Origin: Bacillus swezeyi | GTDB taxonomy: Bacteria > Bacillota > Bacilli > Bacillales > Bacillaceae | DNA length: 64,000 nucleotides | Direction of reading: 5' to 3' | Assembly (NCBI RefSeq): GCF_001969815.1 | Contig: NZ_MRBK01000017.1 | Span: forward strand, 36,310-100,309 | Shown here: piece by piece, positions 14,557 through 25,133 of the stretch | How positions within the stretch are numbered: the stretch's first letter is position 1 | How the letters are laid out: each line of letters opens with the position of its first letter | Notes under the pieces: generated by a model | Database searches by the model: none | The model's input: only the letters and a program-made list of their open reading frames with translations | Told to the model about the DNA's origin: nothing | Made by a program: the position numbers and the translations under genes

Positions 14557-16539
14557 TTAGTCGATTTTAAATTTTTTCGTTAAATCGCGGAGCTCCTCTG
14601 CCATTTGTTCGAGTGTTGCTGAGGATGAGCTGATCTCTTCCATGGAAGCCATCTGTTCTTCCGCCGAGGCGGCGATATCCTGAATGCTGCCTGAGCTTTC
14701 TCTGGATACATCGGCAATCTCTTCTACTGCGCCGGCTACTTCCTGTGACCCTTGCGACAGCTGTTCAACAGCCGAATTCATCGTCTGCAGCTTTCCTGCG
14801 ATTTCGTTTGTCATATCATAAATTTGTTTAAAGCTTGTATCTGTTTCATCAGTGATGCTGAGTCCAGACTGTACTTCACGGTTGACGTTCTGGAACATAT
14901 CAAGCGATTTTCCGATTTCATTGACGATTTCCTGAATGAGGCCTTCTATTTCTTTTGCAGATGATGCGGATTGTTCTGCCAGTTTGCGCACTTCTTCAGC
15001 AACAACTGAAAATCCCCGCCCCGCTTCACCGGCCCTTGCGGCTTCAATCGCGGCATTCAGCGCCAGCAAATTCGTCTGATCTGCGATTCCATTGATGACA
15101 CGCAGGATGGCCGTGATATCTTTTGATTTGCCTTCAAGACCTTTAACGACGGATTCCGCCTGTTTGACTGATTGGTCGATTGAGTTCATTTGGCCGACTG
15201 TTTTTTGCACCAGCTCTCCGCCTGTTTCGGCAATGTCCGTTGACTGAGCGGATGATTCTGTAATTGCCGCAGAGACTTTGGACATTTCCAGCAAACGGCT
15301 GTTCATGTCAGTCAGCTGCTGGGCGCTTGTTTCGACTTTCTCATTTTGGCTTTCGTTTCCGTTTGAAAATTGCTCAATCGCCGATGTAATATGCTCGGTC
15401 GCCTTGCTTGTCTGATCTGCGCTTGCCGTCAGCTGTTCTGATGAAGAGGCTACATTTTCAACAGATGTCTGAATGACGCTGATCAAAGAGCGCAGAGACT
15501 CGGCCATTTCGTTAAAGCTTGTACCAAGCTGTCCCAGCTCATCTTTGGAGCGGACATTGATCTTTTGCGTCAGATCTCCGCCGCTGATATTTTTCGCTGA
15601 AGAAACAAGCTCGCTTAACGGTCTTGTGATTGATCTGATCATAAAGACCATCAGGATGAGGCCCAAAACGATGCTTATGATCAGCGTGATGAGAGCGGCA
15701 TGAAGGACGGGCTGTGAAGCTTCCGTGACTTCATCTATATACATCGTTCCGCCGATTTTCCAGCCGGTTTGTTTGTTCGTGGCAAAAGCCATTTGCTTTT
15801 CGCCGTCTAATTGATATTTAAATGTGCCTTTTTCCTTGGCATATACTTCTTCAGACCAGTTGCCTTCAACATCTGAGCCCGCTTCATTTTTCGGATGGGC
15901 TACGAACTTTTTATCAGCACTTGTGATAAAAGCATAGCCACTTTTGCCGATTTTGACGCGTTCGGTCGCTTTAATCAGCTCATCAATTTTCATGTTGATG
16001 GCCACAACGCCGGATCCGTCCTCATTTTGCTTGGCGATCGTAATGACCATCGTGCCGGTTGAAGCCGTCTTGTAAGGATTTGTGATGACCACTTCACCTT
16101 GATGTTCAACAGCCTTCTTATACCAATCTCTTTCAACCGGATTATAGTCGCTCGGCATTTCTTGAAATGGATAGCGGACGAACACCCCGTCTTTTGACCC
16201 CGTAAAAATACCCTCGACATCTGGATGAAGCTTGGCATACTGTTCAAATTTTTCTTTGATAGAAGCGTTTCCTTTCTCTTTGTATGTACTCTCCTTCATT
16301 AAGCTGCTGAAATGGGATGCTGCGTTCGCTTTCTGGCTGATATTCTGGTCGATGATTTCATTCAGCTGCTCAACATTCTCCCGCGCACTGCTTATGATTT
16401 CCGTATCAAGGGTGCTGCTGGCCGTTTGATATGCGCTGTAAGAAAGAACAATGATAGGAACAGTTAAAATGAATAAGAATGATAGAATTAATTTTTTGGC
16501 AATCGAAGGATGTTTCATCCAATTGATCATTTTTGGCAT
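14557..16539 (-). CDS. Methyl-accepting chemotaxis protein (McpA/TlpA cluster)
   Basis: A 660-residue transmembrane chemoreceptor. There is an N-terminal span (about 14-36), an extracellular double-Cache region (about 37-280, with [25 protein letters not shown] and [10 protein letters not shown] typical of dCache_1), a second span (about 283-303), HAMP (304-356) and a cytoplasmic methyl-accepting domain whose signalling tip is [20 protein letters not shown] and following. It ends in KKFKID, like its two neighbours. It is one of three tandem paralogues corresponding to the mcpA/mcpB/tlpA/tlpB array of B. subtilis; I cannot assign which one. The ligand is unknown. The sigma-D-like promoter upstream ties it to the motility regulon. 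Confidence 0.9.
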   Translation of the reverse strand: MPKMINWMKHPSIAKKLILSFLFILTVPIIVLSYSAYQTASSTLDTEIISSARENVEQLNEIIDQNISQKANAASHFSSLMKESTYKEKGNASIKEKFEQYAKLHPDVEGIFTGSKDGVFVRYPFQEMPSDYNPVERDWYKKAVEHQGEVVITNPYKTASTGTMVITIAKQNEDGSGVVAINMKIDELIKATERVKIGKSGYAFITSADKKFVAHPKNEAGSDVEGNWSEEVYAKEKGTFKYQLDGEKQMAFATNKQTGWKIGGTMYIDEVTEASQPVLHAALITLIISIVLGLILMVFMIRSITRPLSELVSSAKNISGGDLTQKINVRSKDELGQLGTSFNEMAESLRSLISVIQTSVENVASSSEQLTASADQTSKATEHITSAIEQFSNGNESQNEKVETSAQQLTDMNSRLLEMSKVSAAITESSAQSTDIAETGGELVQKTVGQMNSIDQSVKQAESVVKGLEGKSKDITAILRVINGIADQTNLLALNAAIEAARAGEAGRGFSVVAEEVRKLAEQSASSAKEIEGLIQEIVNEIGKSLDMFQNVNREVQSGLSITDETDTSFKQIYDMTNEIAGKLQTMNSAVEQLSQGSQEVAGAVEEIADVSRESSGSIQDIAASAEEQMASMEEISSSSATLEQMAEELRDLTKKFKID

Positions 16540-16572
16540 TGTCTTGTTGACCCCTTTTCTTTTATATCTTTA

Positions 16573-16598
16573 ATATCGGCTCATTTAAAAAGTTTTTA
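16573..16598 (-). promoter_or_regulatory. Sigma-D-type promoter of first chemoreceptor
   Basis: On the minus strand TAAA (16595-16598), 14 bases, then GCCGATAT (16573-16580), an exact match to the sigma-D -10 consensus. It is 33 bases upstream of the start. Confidence 0.85.
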
Positions 16599-16636
16599 TA
16601 TGCATTTTTTAACTTTTTATCGTACAAAACAGCTAA

Positions 16637-16665
16637 AAAACACCCAGATCAAATCTGGGTGTTTT
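16637..16665 (-). terminator. Terminator of second chemoreceptor gene
   Basis: Perfect 13-bp stem, AAAACACCCAGAT (16637-16649) with ATCTGGGTGTTTT (16653-16665) around CAA. It isolates the second receptor gene from the first. Confidence 0.9.
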
Positions 16666-16669
16666 GGTT

Positions 16670-18655
16670 TTATTCAATCTTGAATTTCTTTGTCAGATCA
16701 CGGAGTTCTTCAGCTAGTTCAGCCAATGTTGTCGAGGAGGCACTGATCTCTTCCATTGAGGCAAGCTGTTCCTCTGCTGAAGCGGCGATATCCTGAATGC
16801 TTGCGGAGCTTTCTCTGGAAACGTCTGCAATCTCTTCAACAGCGCCTGATACTTCTTGTGATCCTCGCGAAAGCTGCTCGACTGCGCCATTCATCGTTTG
16901 CAGCTTACCGGCGATATCATTTGTCATTTCGTATATTGTCCTAAAGCTTGACTCTGTTTCATCGGTAATTTGAAGTCCTGACTGCACTTCATGGTTGACC
17001 GATTTAAACATGTTCAGAGAGTTGGCAATTTCTCTGACGATTTCTTGAATTAAGTTTTCGATCTCTTTCGCCGAATCGGCTGACTGGGCCGCCAGCTTCC
17101 GTACTTCTTCAGCGACGACTGAGAAACCCCTGCCCGATTCTCCGGCGCGGGCCGCTTCGATCGCGGCATTCAGCGCAAGCAAGTTCGTTTGGTCGGCGAT
17201 CCCGTTAATGACGCGCAAAATACTTGTGATGTCTTTTGATTTGCCTTCAAGCTCTTTGACGACCGCTTCCGCTTGCTTAACAGAACGATCGATTGAATTC
17301 ATCTGTCCGACGGTCTTTTGAACAAGTTCTTCTCCTTTTCCGGCAATTTCCGTTGATTTTAATGAGGCATCGGTAATGGCTGCTGACGTTTTGGACATAT
17401 CGGATAATCCGTTGTTCATTTCATTCAGCTGATGTGAGCTTGCTTCCACTTTTTCTTTCTGGCTTTCATTTCCGTCAGAAAATTGTTCGATCGCCATTGT
17501 AATATGCTCGGTCGCTTGGCTTGTCTGCGCCGCGCTTGCGTGGAGCTCTTCAGATGAAGAGGCCACATTGTCGACGGATGTTTGAATAACGCTGATCAGC
17601 GATCTGAGAGACTCAGCCATTTCATTAAAGCTACTTCCGAGCTGGCCGAATTCGTCTTTGGAACGTATTTCAATTTTCTGTGTCAGATCTCCGCTGCTGA
17701 TGCTTTTCGCCGATGAAACGAGCTGGTTCAAAGGCTTGCTGATTCCGCGGACAATAAAGTAGACGAGAATGCCCCCAAGCGCAATCGCTGCCGCTAAAAT
17801 GATCATCGCCATGTTGAAAACTGGCTGGGCACTTTCTGATATTTCATCTGTAAACATCGTTCCGCCGATTTTCCAGCCGGTTTGTTTATTGGTTGTGAAA
17901 GCCATTTGCTTTTCTTTGCCTTCAAACGTGTATTTAAAAGCGCCTTTTTCTTTGCTGTACATTTGTGTGATCCAGTCGCCTTCGCCTTCCGTTCCAGCTT
18001 TAATTGACGGGTGGGCTACATATTTTTTGTCATTGCTTGAAATAAACGCAAACCCTTGTTTTCCGATGTTCACGCGTTCGGTCGCTTTAATCAGTTCATC
18101 GATTTTCATGTTGACGGCGACAACGCCGGATCCGTCTGCCGTTTGCTTGGCGATTGTAACGACCATCGTGCCTGTCGAAGCTGTCTGGTAAGGATCTGTC
18201 ACGATCACCTTCCCTTTATTTTCAACAGCTTTCTTATACCAGTTCCTTTCAACCGGATTATAATCGCTTGACATTTTTTCATCAGGATAGCGGACGAACA
18301 AACCGTCTTTTGAGCCAGTGTAGATGGCTTCCACATCTTCATTCAGCTTGGCGTACTGCTCAAATTTTTCTTTCAGCGACACATTTCCTTTTTCTTTATA
18401 AAGCTTCTCATCCACCCAATCGCTGAAATATGATACCGCATGTTCTTTTTTGCCGATGTTTTGATCGATAATTTCATTTAACTGGTCGACATTATCGCGC
18501 GCGCTTCTCATGATTTCATTTTCAAGGGAGCTTCCTGCCGTATTATAGGCGCTGTAGGATAAAACCAAAATCGGTATTGTTAAAACCAATAAAAAACTTA
18601 AAAACAGCTTTTTTGAAATAGACGGACGTTTAAGCCAGTCCAATAGTGTGTTCAT
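16670..18655 (-). CDS. Methyl-accepting chemotaxis protein (McpA/TlpA cluster)
   Basis: A 661-residue receptor with the same architecture as its neighbours: span 1 (about 13-35), dCache sensor ([35 protein letters not shown]), span 2 (about 280-303), HAMP and a methyl-accepting/signalling domain with [21 protein letters not shown]. The start is placed at the ATG 18655, 9 bases after AAAGGAG; an in-frame upstream extension to 18712 has no site and would spoil the N-terminal anchor. The sensor domains of the three paralogues differ much more than the signalling domains, so they probably sense different ligands. It has its own sigma-D-like promoter and terminator. Confidence 0.9.
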   Translation of the reverse strand: MNTLLDWLKRPSISKKLFLSFLLVLTIPILVLSYSAYNTAGSSLENEIMRSARDNVDQLNEIIDQNIGKKEHAVSYFSDWVDEKLYKEKGNVSLKEKFEQYAKLNEDVEAIYTGSKDGLFVRYPDEKMSSDYNPVERNWYKKAVENKGKVIVTDPYQTASTGTMVVTIAKQTADGSGVVAVNMKIDELIKATERVNIGKQGFAFISSNDKKYVAHPSIKAGTEGEGDWITQMYSKEKGAFKYTFEGKEKQMAFTTNKQTGWKIGGTMFTDEISESAQPVFNMAMIILAAAIALGGILVYFIVRGISKPLNQLVSSAKSISSGDLTQKIEIRSKDEFGQLGSSFNEMAESLRSLISVIQTSVDNVASSSEELHASAAQTSQATEHITMAIEQFSDGNESQKEKVEASSHQLNEMNNGLSDMSKTSAAITDASLKSTEIAGKGEELVQKTVGQMNSIDRSVKQAEAVVKELEGKSKDITSILRVINGIADQTNLLALNAAIEAARAGESGRGFSVVAEEVRKLAAQSADSAKEIENLIQEIVREIANSLNMFKSVNHEVQSGLQITDETESSFRTIYEMTNDIAGKLQTMNGAVEQLSRGSQEVSGAVEEIADVSRESSASIQDIAASAEEQLASMEEISASSTTLAELAEELRDLTKKFKIE

Positions 18656-18692
18656 TTTATAAAACTCCTTTAATTTCTGGATTATGAACCTA

Positions 18693-18719
18693 ATATCGGA
18701 GGCTTCGTTCATTTGTGTA
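18693..18719 (-). promoter_or_regulatory. Sigma-D-type promoter of second chemoreceptor
   Basis: On the minus strand TACA (18716-18719), 15 bases, then TCCGATAT (18693-18700); one mismatch in each box to the sigma-D consensus. Confidence 0.65.
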
Positions 18720-18771
18720 TATTAAAAAACTTTAATAAGCATTTCGAAACATTCTTAAAATAAGCAAAAGA

Positions 18772-18789
18772 AGGCTGGTAAAACAGCCT
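18772..18789 (-). terminator. Small hairpin between second and third receptor genes
   Basis: AGGCTG (18772-18777) pairs with CAGCCT (18784-18789); the minus strand continues with CTTCTTTTG. It may be a back-up terminator for the third receptor gene. The rest of 18,790-18,914 shows no gene. Confidence 0.4.
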
Positions 18790-18914
18790 CTCAGTTTAAA
18801 GAGAAAGCGGGGGCTGACATCGAGAGGCAGAGAAGCCCTCACCTTTTCTATTTCGCAAGCTCCAAAACACAAGATACGGGCATTTAATTTTTGATTTATT
18901 CTATATACAAATAC

Positions 18915-18942
18915 AAAAAGCTGCCGAGATTTTCTCGACAGC
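18915..18942 (-). terminator. Terminator of third chemoreceptor gene
   Basis: GCTGCCGAGA (18920-18929) pairs with TCTCGACAGC (18933-18942) with one mismatch, followed by TTTTTG on the minus strand. Confidence 0.85.
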
Positions 18943-18949
18943 CCCTTCT

Positions 18950-20935
18950 TTATTCAATCTTAAATTTTTTCGTTAAATCGCGAAGTTCTTCAGCCATTTG
19001 CTCAAGCGTTGAAGCTGATGAGCTGATCTCTTCCATGGAAGCCAGCTGCTCTTCCGCTGAAGCGGCAATATCCTGAATTCCTGCGGAGCTTTCTCTTGAA
19101 ACGTCCGCAATCTCTTCGACCGCTCCCGATATTTCTTGTGAACCATTTGTTACATGTTCAACTGTACCATTCATCTGCTGGAGCTTTCCTGCGATTTCGT
19201 TTGTCATATCATAAATTTGTTTAAAGCTTGATTCCGTTTCTTCTGTAATCACAAGTCCTGACTGAACTTCGTGGTTAACGGATTTGAACATGTTGAGAGA
19301 ATGTTCGATTTCTTTGACGATATCCTGAATCAGCGTCTCGATTTCTTTGGCTGATCCCGCTGATTGTGCGGCTAGCTTTCTTACTTCTTCAGCGACGACT
19401 GAGAATCCTCTGCCAGACTCGCCCGCCCGCGCTGCTTCGATAGCGGCGTTCAGTGCAAGCAAATTCGTTTGATCGGCGATTCCGTTAATCACGCGCAGGA
19501 TCGCTGTAATATCTTTTGATTTTGATTCAAGCCCTTTGACAACCTGTTCAGCCTGTTTGACTGATTGATCAATCGAATTCATCTGACCGACGGTTTGCTT
19601 CACGAGCTCTCCGCCCGTCTCGGCAATTTGCGTCGATTGAGTCGATGACGCTGTTATCGTTTCTGATATGCCGGCCATTTCGTTCAGCTGGTCATTCATT
19701 TGGCTGAGACGCTGTGAGCTTGTTTCGACTTTCTCGCTCTGATGTTCTGCACCGCTTGAGAACCGCTCAATGGCTAATGTAATATGCTCGGTCGCCTTGC
19801 TTGTCTGATCAGCGCTTGCCGTCAGCTGTTCTGAGGAAGACGCAACATTATCAACCGATTCTTGGATGGTGCTGATCAACGAGCGCAGTGAGTCGGCCAT
19901 CTCATTGAAGCTTGTGCCAAGCTGGCCGAATTCATCCTTTGAGCGGACATCGATTTTTTGGGTCAGATCCCCTTCACTGATGCTTTTCGCTGATGAAACG
20001 AGCTGACTTAAAGGTTTGCTGATGGCGCGAACAATGAAGTAGACAAGAATGCCGCCTACCGCAATCGCCCCGGCCAGCGTCATGAGCGCCATATTGAAAA
20101 CCGGCTGTGCAGCATCTTTTATTTCATCTTTAAACATCGCTCCGCCGATTTTCCAGCCGGTTAATTTGTTTGTCGTATAGACTGTTTTCTTTTCCTTGCC
20201 TTTGTCAGTAAAATCGAATTCGCCTGCGTCTTTGCTGTACATTTTTTCGGCCAAACCGGACTCCACCTCAGTTCCGGCTTTGTTCTTTGGATCGGCGATA
20301 TAGTTTTTATCCTTGCTCAAGATGAAAGCAAATCCGGTTTTGCCGATGCTGATACTGTTGGCCGCTTCGATCAGCTTATCTATATTCATGTCAAGGGCGA
20401 CAACCCCCGATCCGTCTTTCGTTTGTTTGGCAATGGTGATAACCATATGGCCTGTTGATGCCGACTTGTAAGGCTCAGTAACGACCGTTTCGCCTTTTTT
20501 CTCAACGGCCTGTTTATACCAGTCCCGTTCGACCGGATCATATCCGCTCGGCAGTGATGCATTTGGATATTGGGCGTAAACACTTTCTTCCGAACCGGTG
20601 AAAACGAGCTCCACATCCGGATTTTGCTTCGCAAATTGCTCAAACCGTTGTTTAATAGAAGCTTGGCCTTTCTCTTTGTATGCTTTTTGATTCACCCATT
20701 CGCTGAAATAAGCAATAGACGTCTCCTTGCCGTCGATATTTTGATTAATCATTTCATTCAATTCATCGACATTGTCTTTGGCGCTTCTCATGATCTCTTC
20801 TTCAAGGGTGCTGCTCGCCGTGGAATATGAGGTCACCGAAAGCACTAAAATCGGGATTGTTAAAATCAATATAAATGAGAAAATTAATCTTTTTGAAATA
20901 GATGGACGCCTCGTCCAATCTAATAGTTTTTTCAT
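18950..20935 (-). CDS. Methyl-accepting chemotaxis protein (McpA/TlpA cluster)
   Basis: A 661-residue chemoreceptor: span 1 (about 13-35), dCache sensor ([35 protein letters not shown]), span 2 (about 281-303), HAMP (304-356) and a methyl-accepting domain with the conserved tip and C-terminal KKFKIE. GGGGAGA lies 9-10 bases before the ATG. Of the three, its sensor has the most divergent distal part. It is transcribed alone from a sigma-D-like promoter. Its likely signalling partners (CheA, CheW, CheR, CheB) are not in this window. Confidence 0.9.
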   Translation of the reverse strand: MKKLLDWTRRPSISKRLIFSFILILTIPILVLSVTSYSTASSTLEEEIMRSAKDNVDELNEMINQNIDGKETSIAYFSEWVNQKAYKEKGQASIKQRFEQFAKQNPDVELVFTGSEESVYAQYPNASLPSGYDPVERDWYKQAVEKKGETVVTEPYKSASTGHMVITIAKQTKDGSGVVALDMNIDKLIEAANSISIGKTGFAFILSKDKNYIADPKNKAGTEVESGLAEKMYSKDAGEFDFTDKGKEKKTVYTTNKLTGWKIGGAMFKDEIKDAAQPVFNMALMTLAGAIAVGGILVYFIVRAISKPLSQLVSSAKSISEGDLTQKIDVRSKDEFGQLGTSFNEMADSLRSLISTIQESVDNVASSSEQLTASADQTSKATEHITLAIERFSSGAEHQSEKVETSSQRLSQMNDQLNEMAGISETITASSTQSTQIAETGGELVKQTVGQMNSIDQSVKQAEQVVKGLESKSKDITAILRVINGIADQTNLLALNAAIEAARAGESGRGFSVVAEEVRKLAAQSAGSAKEIETLIQDIVKEIEHSLNMFKSVNHEVQSGLVITEETESSFKQIYDMTNEIAGKLQQMNGTVEHVTNGSQEISGAVEEIADVSRESSAGIQDIAASAEEQLASMEEISSSASTLEQMAEELRDLTKKFKIE

Positions 20936-20961
20936 AGATGATGTCTCCCCTTTCTCTACTT

Positions 20962-20987
20962 TTATCGGAGACTGATCATCTTTTTTA
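20962..20987 (-). promoter_or_regulatory. Sigma-D-type promoter of third chemoreceptor
   Basis: On the minus strand TAAA (20984-20987), 14 bases, then TCCGATAA (20962-20969). Spacing equals that of the first receptor gene. Confidence 0.7.
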
Positions 20988-21035
20988 AATTAAAAAAAGC
21001 GAAAAATTAAACCGTTTTCCTGCCCAAGCCTCTGG

Positions 21036-21044
21036 CATATCTTA
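21036..21044 (+). promoter_or_regulatory. Sigma-K-like -10 element of tgl
   Basis: CATATCTTA fits the sigma-K -10 pattern CATA-NNN-TA and lies 28 bases before the tgl start. The -35 AC element is not clear. Confidence 0.5.
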
Positions 21045-21071
21045 ATAAAAAAAGGAAAAGGGTGTTTTCCT

Positions 21072-21809
21072 ATGATAAGTATTGCAGGCTATGGGCTTCG
21101 TCCTGAGGATGTGGAAAAGCTGAATGTCAGCCAGACACAGAAGGGCATTGCAGGCCAGATGCTCGCCTTGCCTTCCAGGTACAGCTACGCATCGGTGTCG
21201 GAACTGTTATTTGAATTGAGATTCAGAGAACATACCATCGAATCGGCCAGGGAACTGATCAACAGCGGAGCGAAGTTTGCCACTTTTTCAAAAACATACG
21301 GCAATGAAGAGTTTTGGAGGGTGACTCCTGAGGGGGCCTTGGAATTGCGATACAGGGCATCCGCTTCCAAAGCGATTAGAAATATTTTTGGAAGCGGCCC
21401 CCTTTACGCATTTGAATGTGCGACTGCGATTGTCATCATCTTTTATATGGCGCTGGTCAAAACGATTGGGGACCAAAAATTTGACCAGAATTATCAAAGG
21501 ATCATTTTATATGATTGGCATTATGAGAAGCTCCCGATCTACACTGATAAAGGAAATGACTTCCTGCCGGGAGACTGCCTGTATTTCAAAAATCCTGAAT
21601 TTGATCCGGAAAGACCGCAATGGCGCGGAGAAAACGCCATTTATTTAGGAAATGATCAATATGCGGCACACGGATTAGGAATCTTGAGCGCCGAGACCAT
21701 TATTAAAAAGCTGAACGGGCTGAGAAAGCCGGGCGCCCAGACGTCCGCCTATCTGCTTTCACAGGTCACACGGGTCGATATTCCGGCTTTATTTGAAATT
21801 ATAAGATAA
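21072..21809 (+). CDS. tgl: Protein-glutamine gamma-glutamyltransferase Tgl (spore coat transglutaminase)
   Basis: A 245-residue enzyme that cross-links coat proteins (such as GerQ) through glutamyl-lysine bonds during sporulation. Length matches Bacillus Tgl. The catalytic cysteine is Cys116 in YAFECATAIV, directly after Glu115, as in the B. subtilis enzyme. The later region carries RPQWRGENAIYLG and AAHGLGI. There is no signal peptide, fitting action in the mother cell. A sigma-K-like -10 element upstream fits late mother-cell expression. Its 3' end overlaps the convergent nitronate monooxygenase gene by 11 bases, leaving no room for a terminator between the two. Confidence 0.95.
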   Translation: MISIAGYGLRPEDVEKLNVSQTQKGIAGQMLALPSRYSYASVSELLFELRFREHTIESARELINSGAKFATFSKTYGNEEFWRVTPEGALELRYRASASKAIRNIFGSGPLYAFECATAIVIIFYMALVKTIGDQKFDQNYQRIILYDWHYEKLPIYTDKGNDFLPGDCLYFKNPEFDPERPQWRGENAIYLGNDQYAAHGLGILSAETIIKKLNGLRKPGAQTSAYLLSQVTRVDIPALFEIIR

Positions 21810-22842
21810 CGCCGGCGGGCACAAGCTGATCCATCAGCTCTTTTACCGTCGTTTGCTTAGTAGCGGCACGCACGCCCTGTCCGCACCATAATGACATGCT
21901 TTCCGGGTTTCCTTCAAGCTGCGCCTGTTTTCGCATCGGCTTCGTCAATGTATTTTGCAGCGGATACGGCAATGCATTGTCTTCGTCTATTCGCCTGTCT
22001 TCCATCCACTGGTTGACAATGCCTCTTGCCGGTTTTCCCGAAAACAACCTTGTCAGCCTTGTGTCGGTTTCAGCCGCCTCGATCAATTTTTGTTTGTATA
22101 CGGCAGATGTGCCGCTTTCCATGCACGCCAAAAAGGCGGTACCCAATTGAACGCCTTGAGCGCCTAGAGCAAACGATGCCGCCACGCCTCTTTTGTCATA
22201 GATGCCGCCTGCAGCAATCACCGGAACCGACACATGATCGGCGGCTTGCGGAATCAGGGCGATCAAGCCGACAGCAGCCTCGCCCTTCGTATGCAGAAAG
22301 GCTCCCCTGTGACCGCCTGCTTCACTTCCCTGGACGACGATAATATCCATCCCCTTTTCTTCAAGCAGTACGGCTTCATCAACTGACACTGCAGTTCCGA
22401 TCAAACAGCAGTCTCGTTTTTTAAGCTCTTTGACAGCATCGACAGGAGGCACTCCAAAAGTAAATGAACAGACTTTGACACCTGAGTTGAGAACGATGTC
22501 TATTTTTTCGTAAAAATCATTCCAATCCTGTTCCTCATCAGTTTCAAGCTCAGCTGACTGTGATAAAGGAATCTTATTTTGCCAATCTTCGATTTTTTTC
22601 CGGCTGACTTTTTCCCTTTTTTCCGGAACGAAGAGATTGACTTGAAACTGAGCTGACGTGAGCTGTTTCGTTTCCTCGATCTGCCTTTTTAAAGTCTCGG
22701 GCGTCAGATAACCTGAAGCAAGACTCCCTAAACCGCCGTAATTGGAAACGGCGGCGGCCAGCGGCGGCGTTGCTGGTCCGCCTGCCATCGGCGCTTGTAT
22801 CACAGGCTTTGACAGTGAGAGAAGCTTCATGAATTCGTTCAT
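21799..22842 (-). CDS. Nitronate monooxygenase (2-nitropropane dioxygenase family)
   Basis: A 347-residue FMN-dependent TIM barrel. Recognisable parts: PVIQAPMAGGPATPPLAAAVSNYGGLGSL at the N-terminus, VVQGSEAGGHRG (phosphate/flavin site), VPVIAAGGIYDKRGVAASFALGAQGVQLGTAFL and the C-terminal WCGQG. These enzymes oxidise alkyl nitronates such as propionate 3-nitronate in detoxification. AAAGGGG lies before the ATG. It is followed after 15 bases upstream by yugU on the same strand, so a yugU-nmo transcript is likely. The gene overlaps tgl tail to tail. Confidence 0.9.
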   Translation of the reverse strand: MNEFMKLLSLSKPVIQAPMAGGPATPPLAAAVSNYGGLGSLASGYLTPETLKRQIEETKQLTSAQFQVNLFVPEKREKVSRKKIEDWQNKIPLSQSAELETDEEQDWNDFYEKIDIVLNSGVKVCSFTFGVPPVDAVKELKKRDCCLIGTAVSVDEAVLLEEKGMDIIVVQGSEAGGHRGAFLHTKGEAAVGLIALIPQAADHVSVPVIAAGGIYDKRGVAASFALGAQGVQLGTAFLACMESGTSAVYKQKLIEAAETDTRLTRLFSGKPARGIVNQWMEDRRIDEDNALPYPLQNTLTKPMRKQAQLEGNPESMSLWCGQGVRAATKQTTVKELMDQLVPAGVIL

Positions 22843-22857
22843 TTTTCTATTCCCCTT

Positions 22858-23259
22858 TCACCCGGCTATGATTTTGAAATAGCAGGTCCGTGTTCTCGGA
22901 CCGTCGAATTCGCAGAAATAAATGCCCTGCCATGTTCCAAGGATCAGCTTTCCGTCTTCAATAATGATGTGCTGGGAGGCTCCTACCGTACTTGATTTCA
23001 TGTGGGCTGCGGTATTGCCTTCCATATGCCGGTCAAGCTGATGCTTCCACGGATACACTTCATCAAACCTTCTCAGCATATCCCGTTTGACATCAGGATC
23101 GGCATTTTCGTTTATCGTAATGCCGGCTGTTGTATGCGGGCAATAGACGATAACAGCACCGTTTGAAATGTCTTCTTCCATGACAAACTTTTGCACTTGA
23201 TCCGAGATGTCAAGCATTTCATCGCGATGGTTTGTCTGAATCTGTATTTTTTTCAACAT
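22858..23259 (-). CDS. yugU: YugU, YjbQ/UPF0047 family protein
   Basis: A 133-residue protein of the YjbQ family: [43 protein letters not shown] and [16 protein letters not shown] are the conserved blocks. Some YjbQ proteins have weak thiamine-phosphate-synthase activity; the physiological role is not settled. The conserved His residues in the HTTAG and GNxxAH motifs probably form the active site. AAAGGAG precedes the ATG. It is likely co-transcribed with the nitronate monooxygenase gene; yugT lies upstream on the same strand. Confidence 0.9.
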   Translation of the reverse strand: MLKKIQIQTNHRDEMLDISDQVQKFVMEEDISNGAVIVYCPHTTAGITINENADPDVKRDMLRRFDEVYPWKHQLDRHMEGNTAAHMKSSTVGASQHIIIEDGKLILGTWQGIYFCEFDGPRTRTCYFKIIAG

Positions 23260-23322
23260 CCGAATCTGCTCCTTTCTTTATCACCATTTCTTCAATTCGC
23301 TAAAAGTTTGTCATCTCCTGTT

Positions 23323-24987
23323 TTACAATAGATAAATGCGTGCTTCATACGGTTTCATGATAAAGGATGTGAGATGTTTGTGAACTGGCACATCCATATT
23401 GGCCAAAAGCAGTCTGCCGCTTGATAATGGGTATGCGGAATACTGGTAAAACGCGGAATGCCGGCTGAGATTCGTCATGATGATCGCGGTCTGGTCCGGT
23501 AACTTGCGCAAATAAGCAAAAATCTGCTGATCTTCAGGAAGGACAAGCTCGAACGTTCCATCGATGAAGATGTCATGACACTTCCTGAGAAAGATCATCT
23601 GCTTATAAAAATGGTAGACTGAATGCCGATCCTTCTTCTGGTTTTCCACATTGATCAGCGGATCATTTTCATTTAGACGCAGCCAAGCCTTTCCGTTTGA
23701 AAATCCGGCATTTTTTTCATCCGTCCATTGCATCGGTGTTCTCGCATTATCCCTGCTCTTCTTCCAAACCGCCTTCATGATGTCTTCATGTGAGCTGCCT
23801 TTCTCCTTTTGAATCTGATAGTAATTTCTGAGGGAAACATCATCGTAATCCTCAATATCGGAAAACGCCACATTTGTCATGCCGATTTCCTGTCCCTGAT
23901 AAATGAAAGGCGTTCCCTTCATAAAGAAATACATGGCAGCCAAGGCTTTGGCGCTTTCATTTCTGTATTTCCCGTCATCTCCCCAAACCGAAACCGAGCG
24001 GGGCTGATCATGATTTTCTATAAAAAGGGCATTCCACCCTTTCCCTTCAAGACCGGTCTGCCATCTGGACAAAATCCGCTTCAGACGAACGATGTCAATT
24101 TGTTCTTCATCACCGATGTCCCAAAGCCCCAGATGTTCAAACTGGAACATCATGTTAAATATGCCGTTTTCCTCGCCGACCCACGCCTCCGCCTCAGCGA
24201 CACTCACCCCGTTCGCCTCGCCGACCGTCATGATATGCGGATGCTTGGCGAACGTTTCTTCCTTCAGCTCCCGAAGAAATTCCATGATTCCTTCAACATT
24301 CATATGGCCGTCAAAGGATGGCACAAAGGAGAGTCCTTTCGGATGAGGAAGATCTGGCAGGCCATCTTTTTTCTTAATATGTGAAATCGCGTCCACTCTG
24401 AAGCCGTCGATTTCTTTCTGAAGCCACCAGTTGATCATTTCATATACGGCGCGGCGCATACGGATGTTTTCCCAATTCAGATCCGGCTGCTTTTCGTGAA
24501 AGACGTGAAGATAATATTGATCCGTTTTTCGGTCATAAGTCCAGGCTGAACCGCTGAATATGCTTTCCCAGTTGTTCGGCTCATGCCCGTCTTTTCCATC
24601 TTTCCAAATATACCAGTCCCGTTTTGGCGATTTTTTATCCGACCTTGATTCTATAAACCATGGATGCTCATCGCTCGTATGGTTGATAACGAGGTCGATG
24701 AGCAGCTTCAAGCCGAGCTGATGCGCTTCAGCCAGTAACGCGTCAAAGTCGTCCATCGTCCCGAACTCTTCCATGATATTTTGATAATCCCTGATGTCGT
24801 AGCCGTTATCGGCATTGGGGGAATCAAAGACAGGACAGATCCAGATGGCATCCGCTCCAAGCTCTTTCATATACGGCAGCTTCGCCCTGCTCCCGTTTAG
24901 ATCCCCTATTCCGTCCCCGTTTGAATCCATAAAACTGCGCGGGTACACTTGATAAACGACAGCCTCTTTCCACCATGCCCTTGTCAT
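23323..24987 (-). CDS. yugT: YugT, GH13 alpha-glucosidase (oligo-1,6-glucosidase type)
   Basis: A 554-residue cytoplasmic alpha-amylase-family enzyme. The GH13 conserved regions are present: LLIDLVINHTSDEHPWF (region I), GFRVDAISH (catalytic Asp nucleophile), VGEANG (general acid Glu) and ENHDQPRS (transition-state Asp). The N-terminal WWKEAVVYQVYPRSFMDSNGDGIGDL contains the calcium-site-like DxNxDGxGD. No signal peptide. It should hydrolyse alpha-1,6- or alpha-1,4-linked glucosides such as isomaltose or maltose-type sugars, as MalL/YugT paralogues do. AAGGGGTG lies before the ATG. Confidence 0.93.
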   Translation of the reverse strand: MTRAWWKEAVVYQVYPRSFMDSNGDGIGDLNGSRAKLPYMKELGADAIWICPVFDSPNADNGYDIRDYQNIMEEFGTMDDFDALLAEAHQLGLKLLIDLVINHTSDEHPWFIESRSDKKSPKRDWYIWKDGKDGHEPNNWESIFSGSAWTYDRKTDQYYLHVFHEKQPDLNWENIRMRRAVYEMINWWLQKEIDGFRVDAISHIKKKDGLPDLPHPKGLSFVPSFDGHMNVEGIMEFLRELKEETFAKHPHIMTVGEANGVSVAEAEAWVGEENGIFNMMFQFEHLGLWDIGDEEQIDIVRLKRILSRWQTGLEGKGWNALFIENHDQPRSVSVWGDDGKYRNESAKALAAMYFFMKGTPFIYQGQEIGMTNVAFSDIEDYDDVSLRNYYQIQKEKGSSHEDIMKAVWKKSRDNARTPMQWTDEKNAGFSNGKAWLRLNENDPLINVENQKKDRHSVYHFYKQMIFLRKCHDIFIDGTFELVLPEDQQIFAYLRKLPDQTAIIMTNLSRHSAFYQYSAYPLSSGRLLLANMDVPVHKHLTSFIMKPYEARIYLL

Positions 24988-25133
24988 CCAAACACCCCTT
25001 GTTGTGATGTCATTATATATAGAAGGCTTTTCGAGCTAAACATCCCATAAACTTTGATATACCAACGATTATACGTTTTTTTATGCTAAATATGCTTTGC
25101 GGCTTATAAATCTTTGGAAAGGAAGGTTACAAG

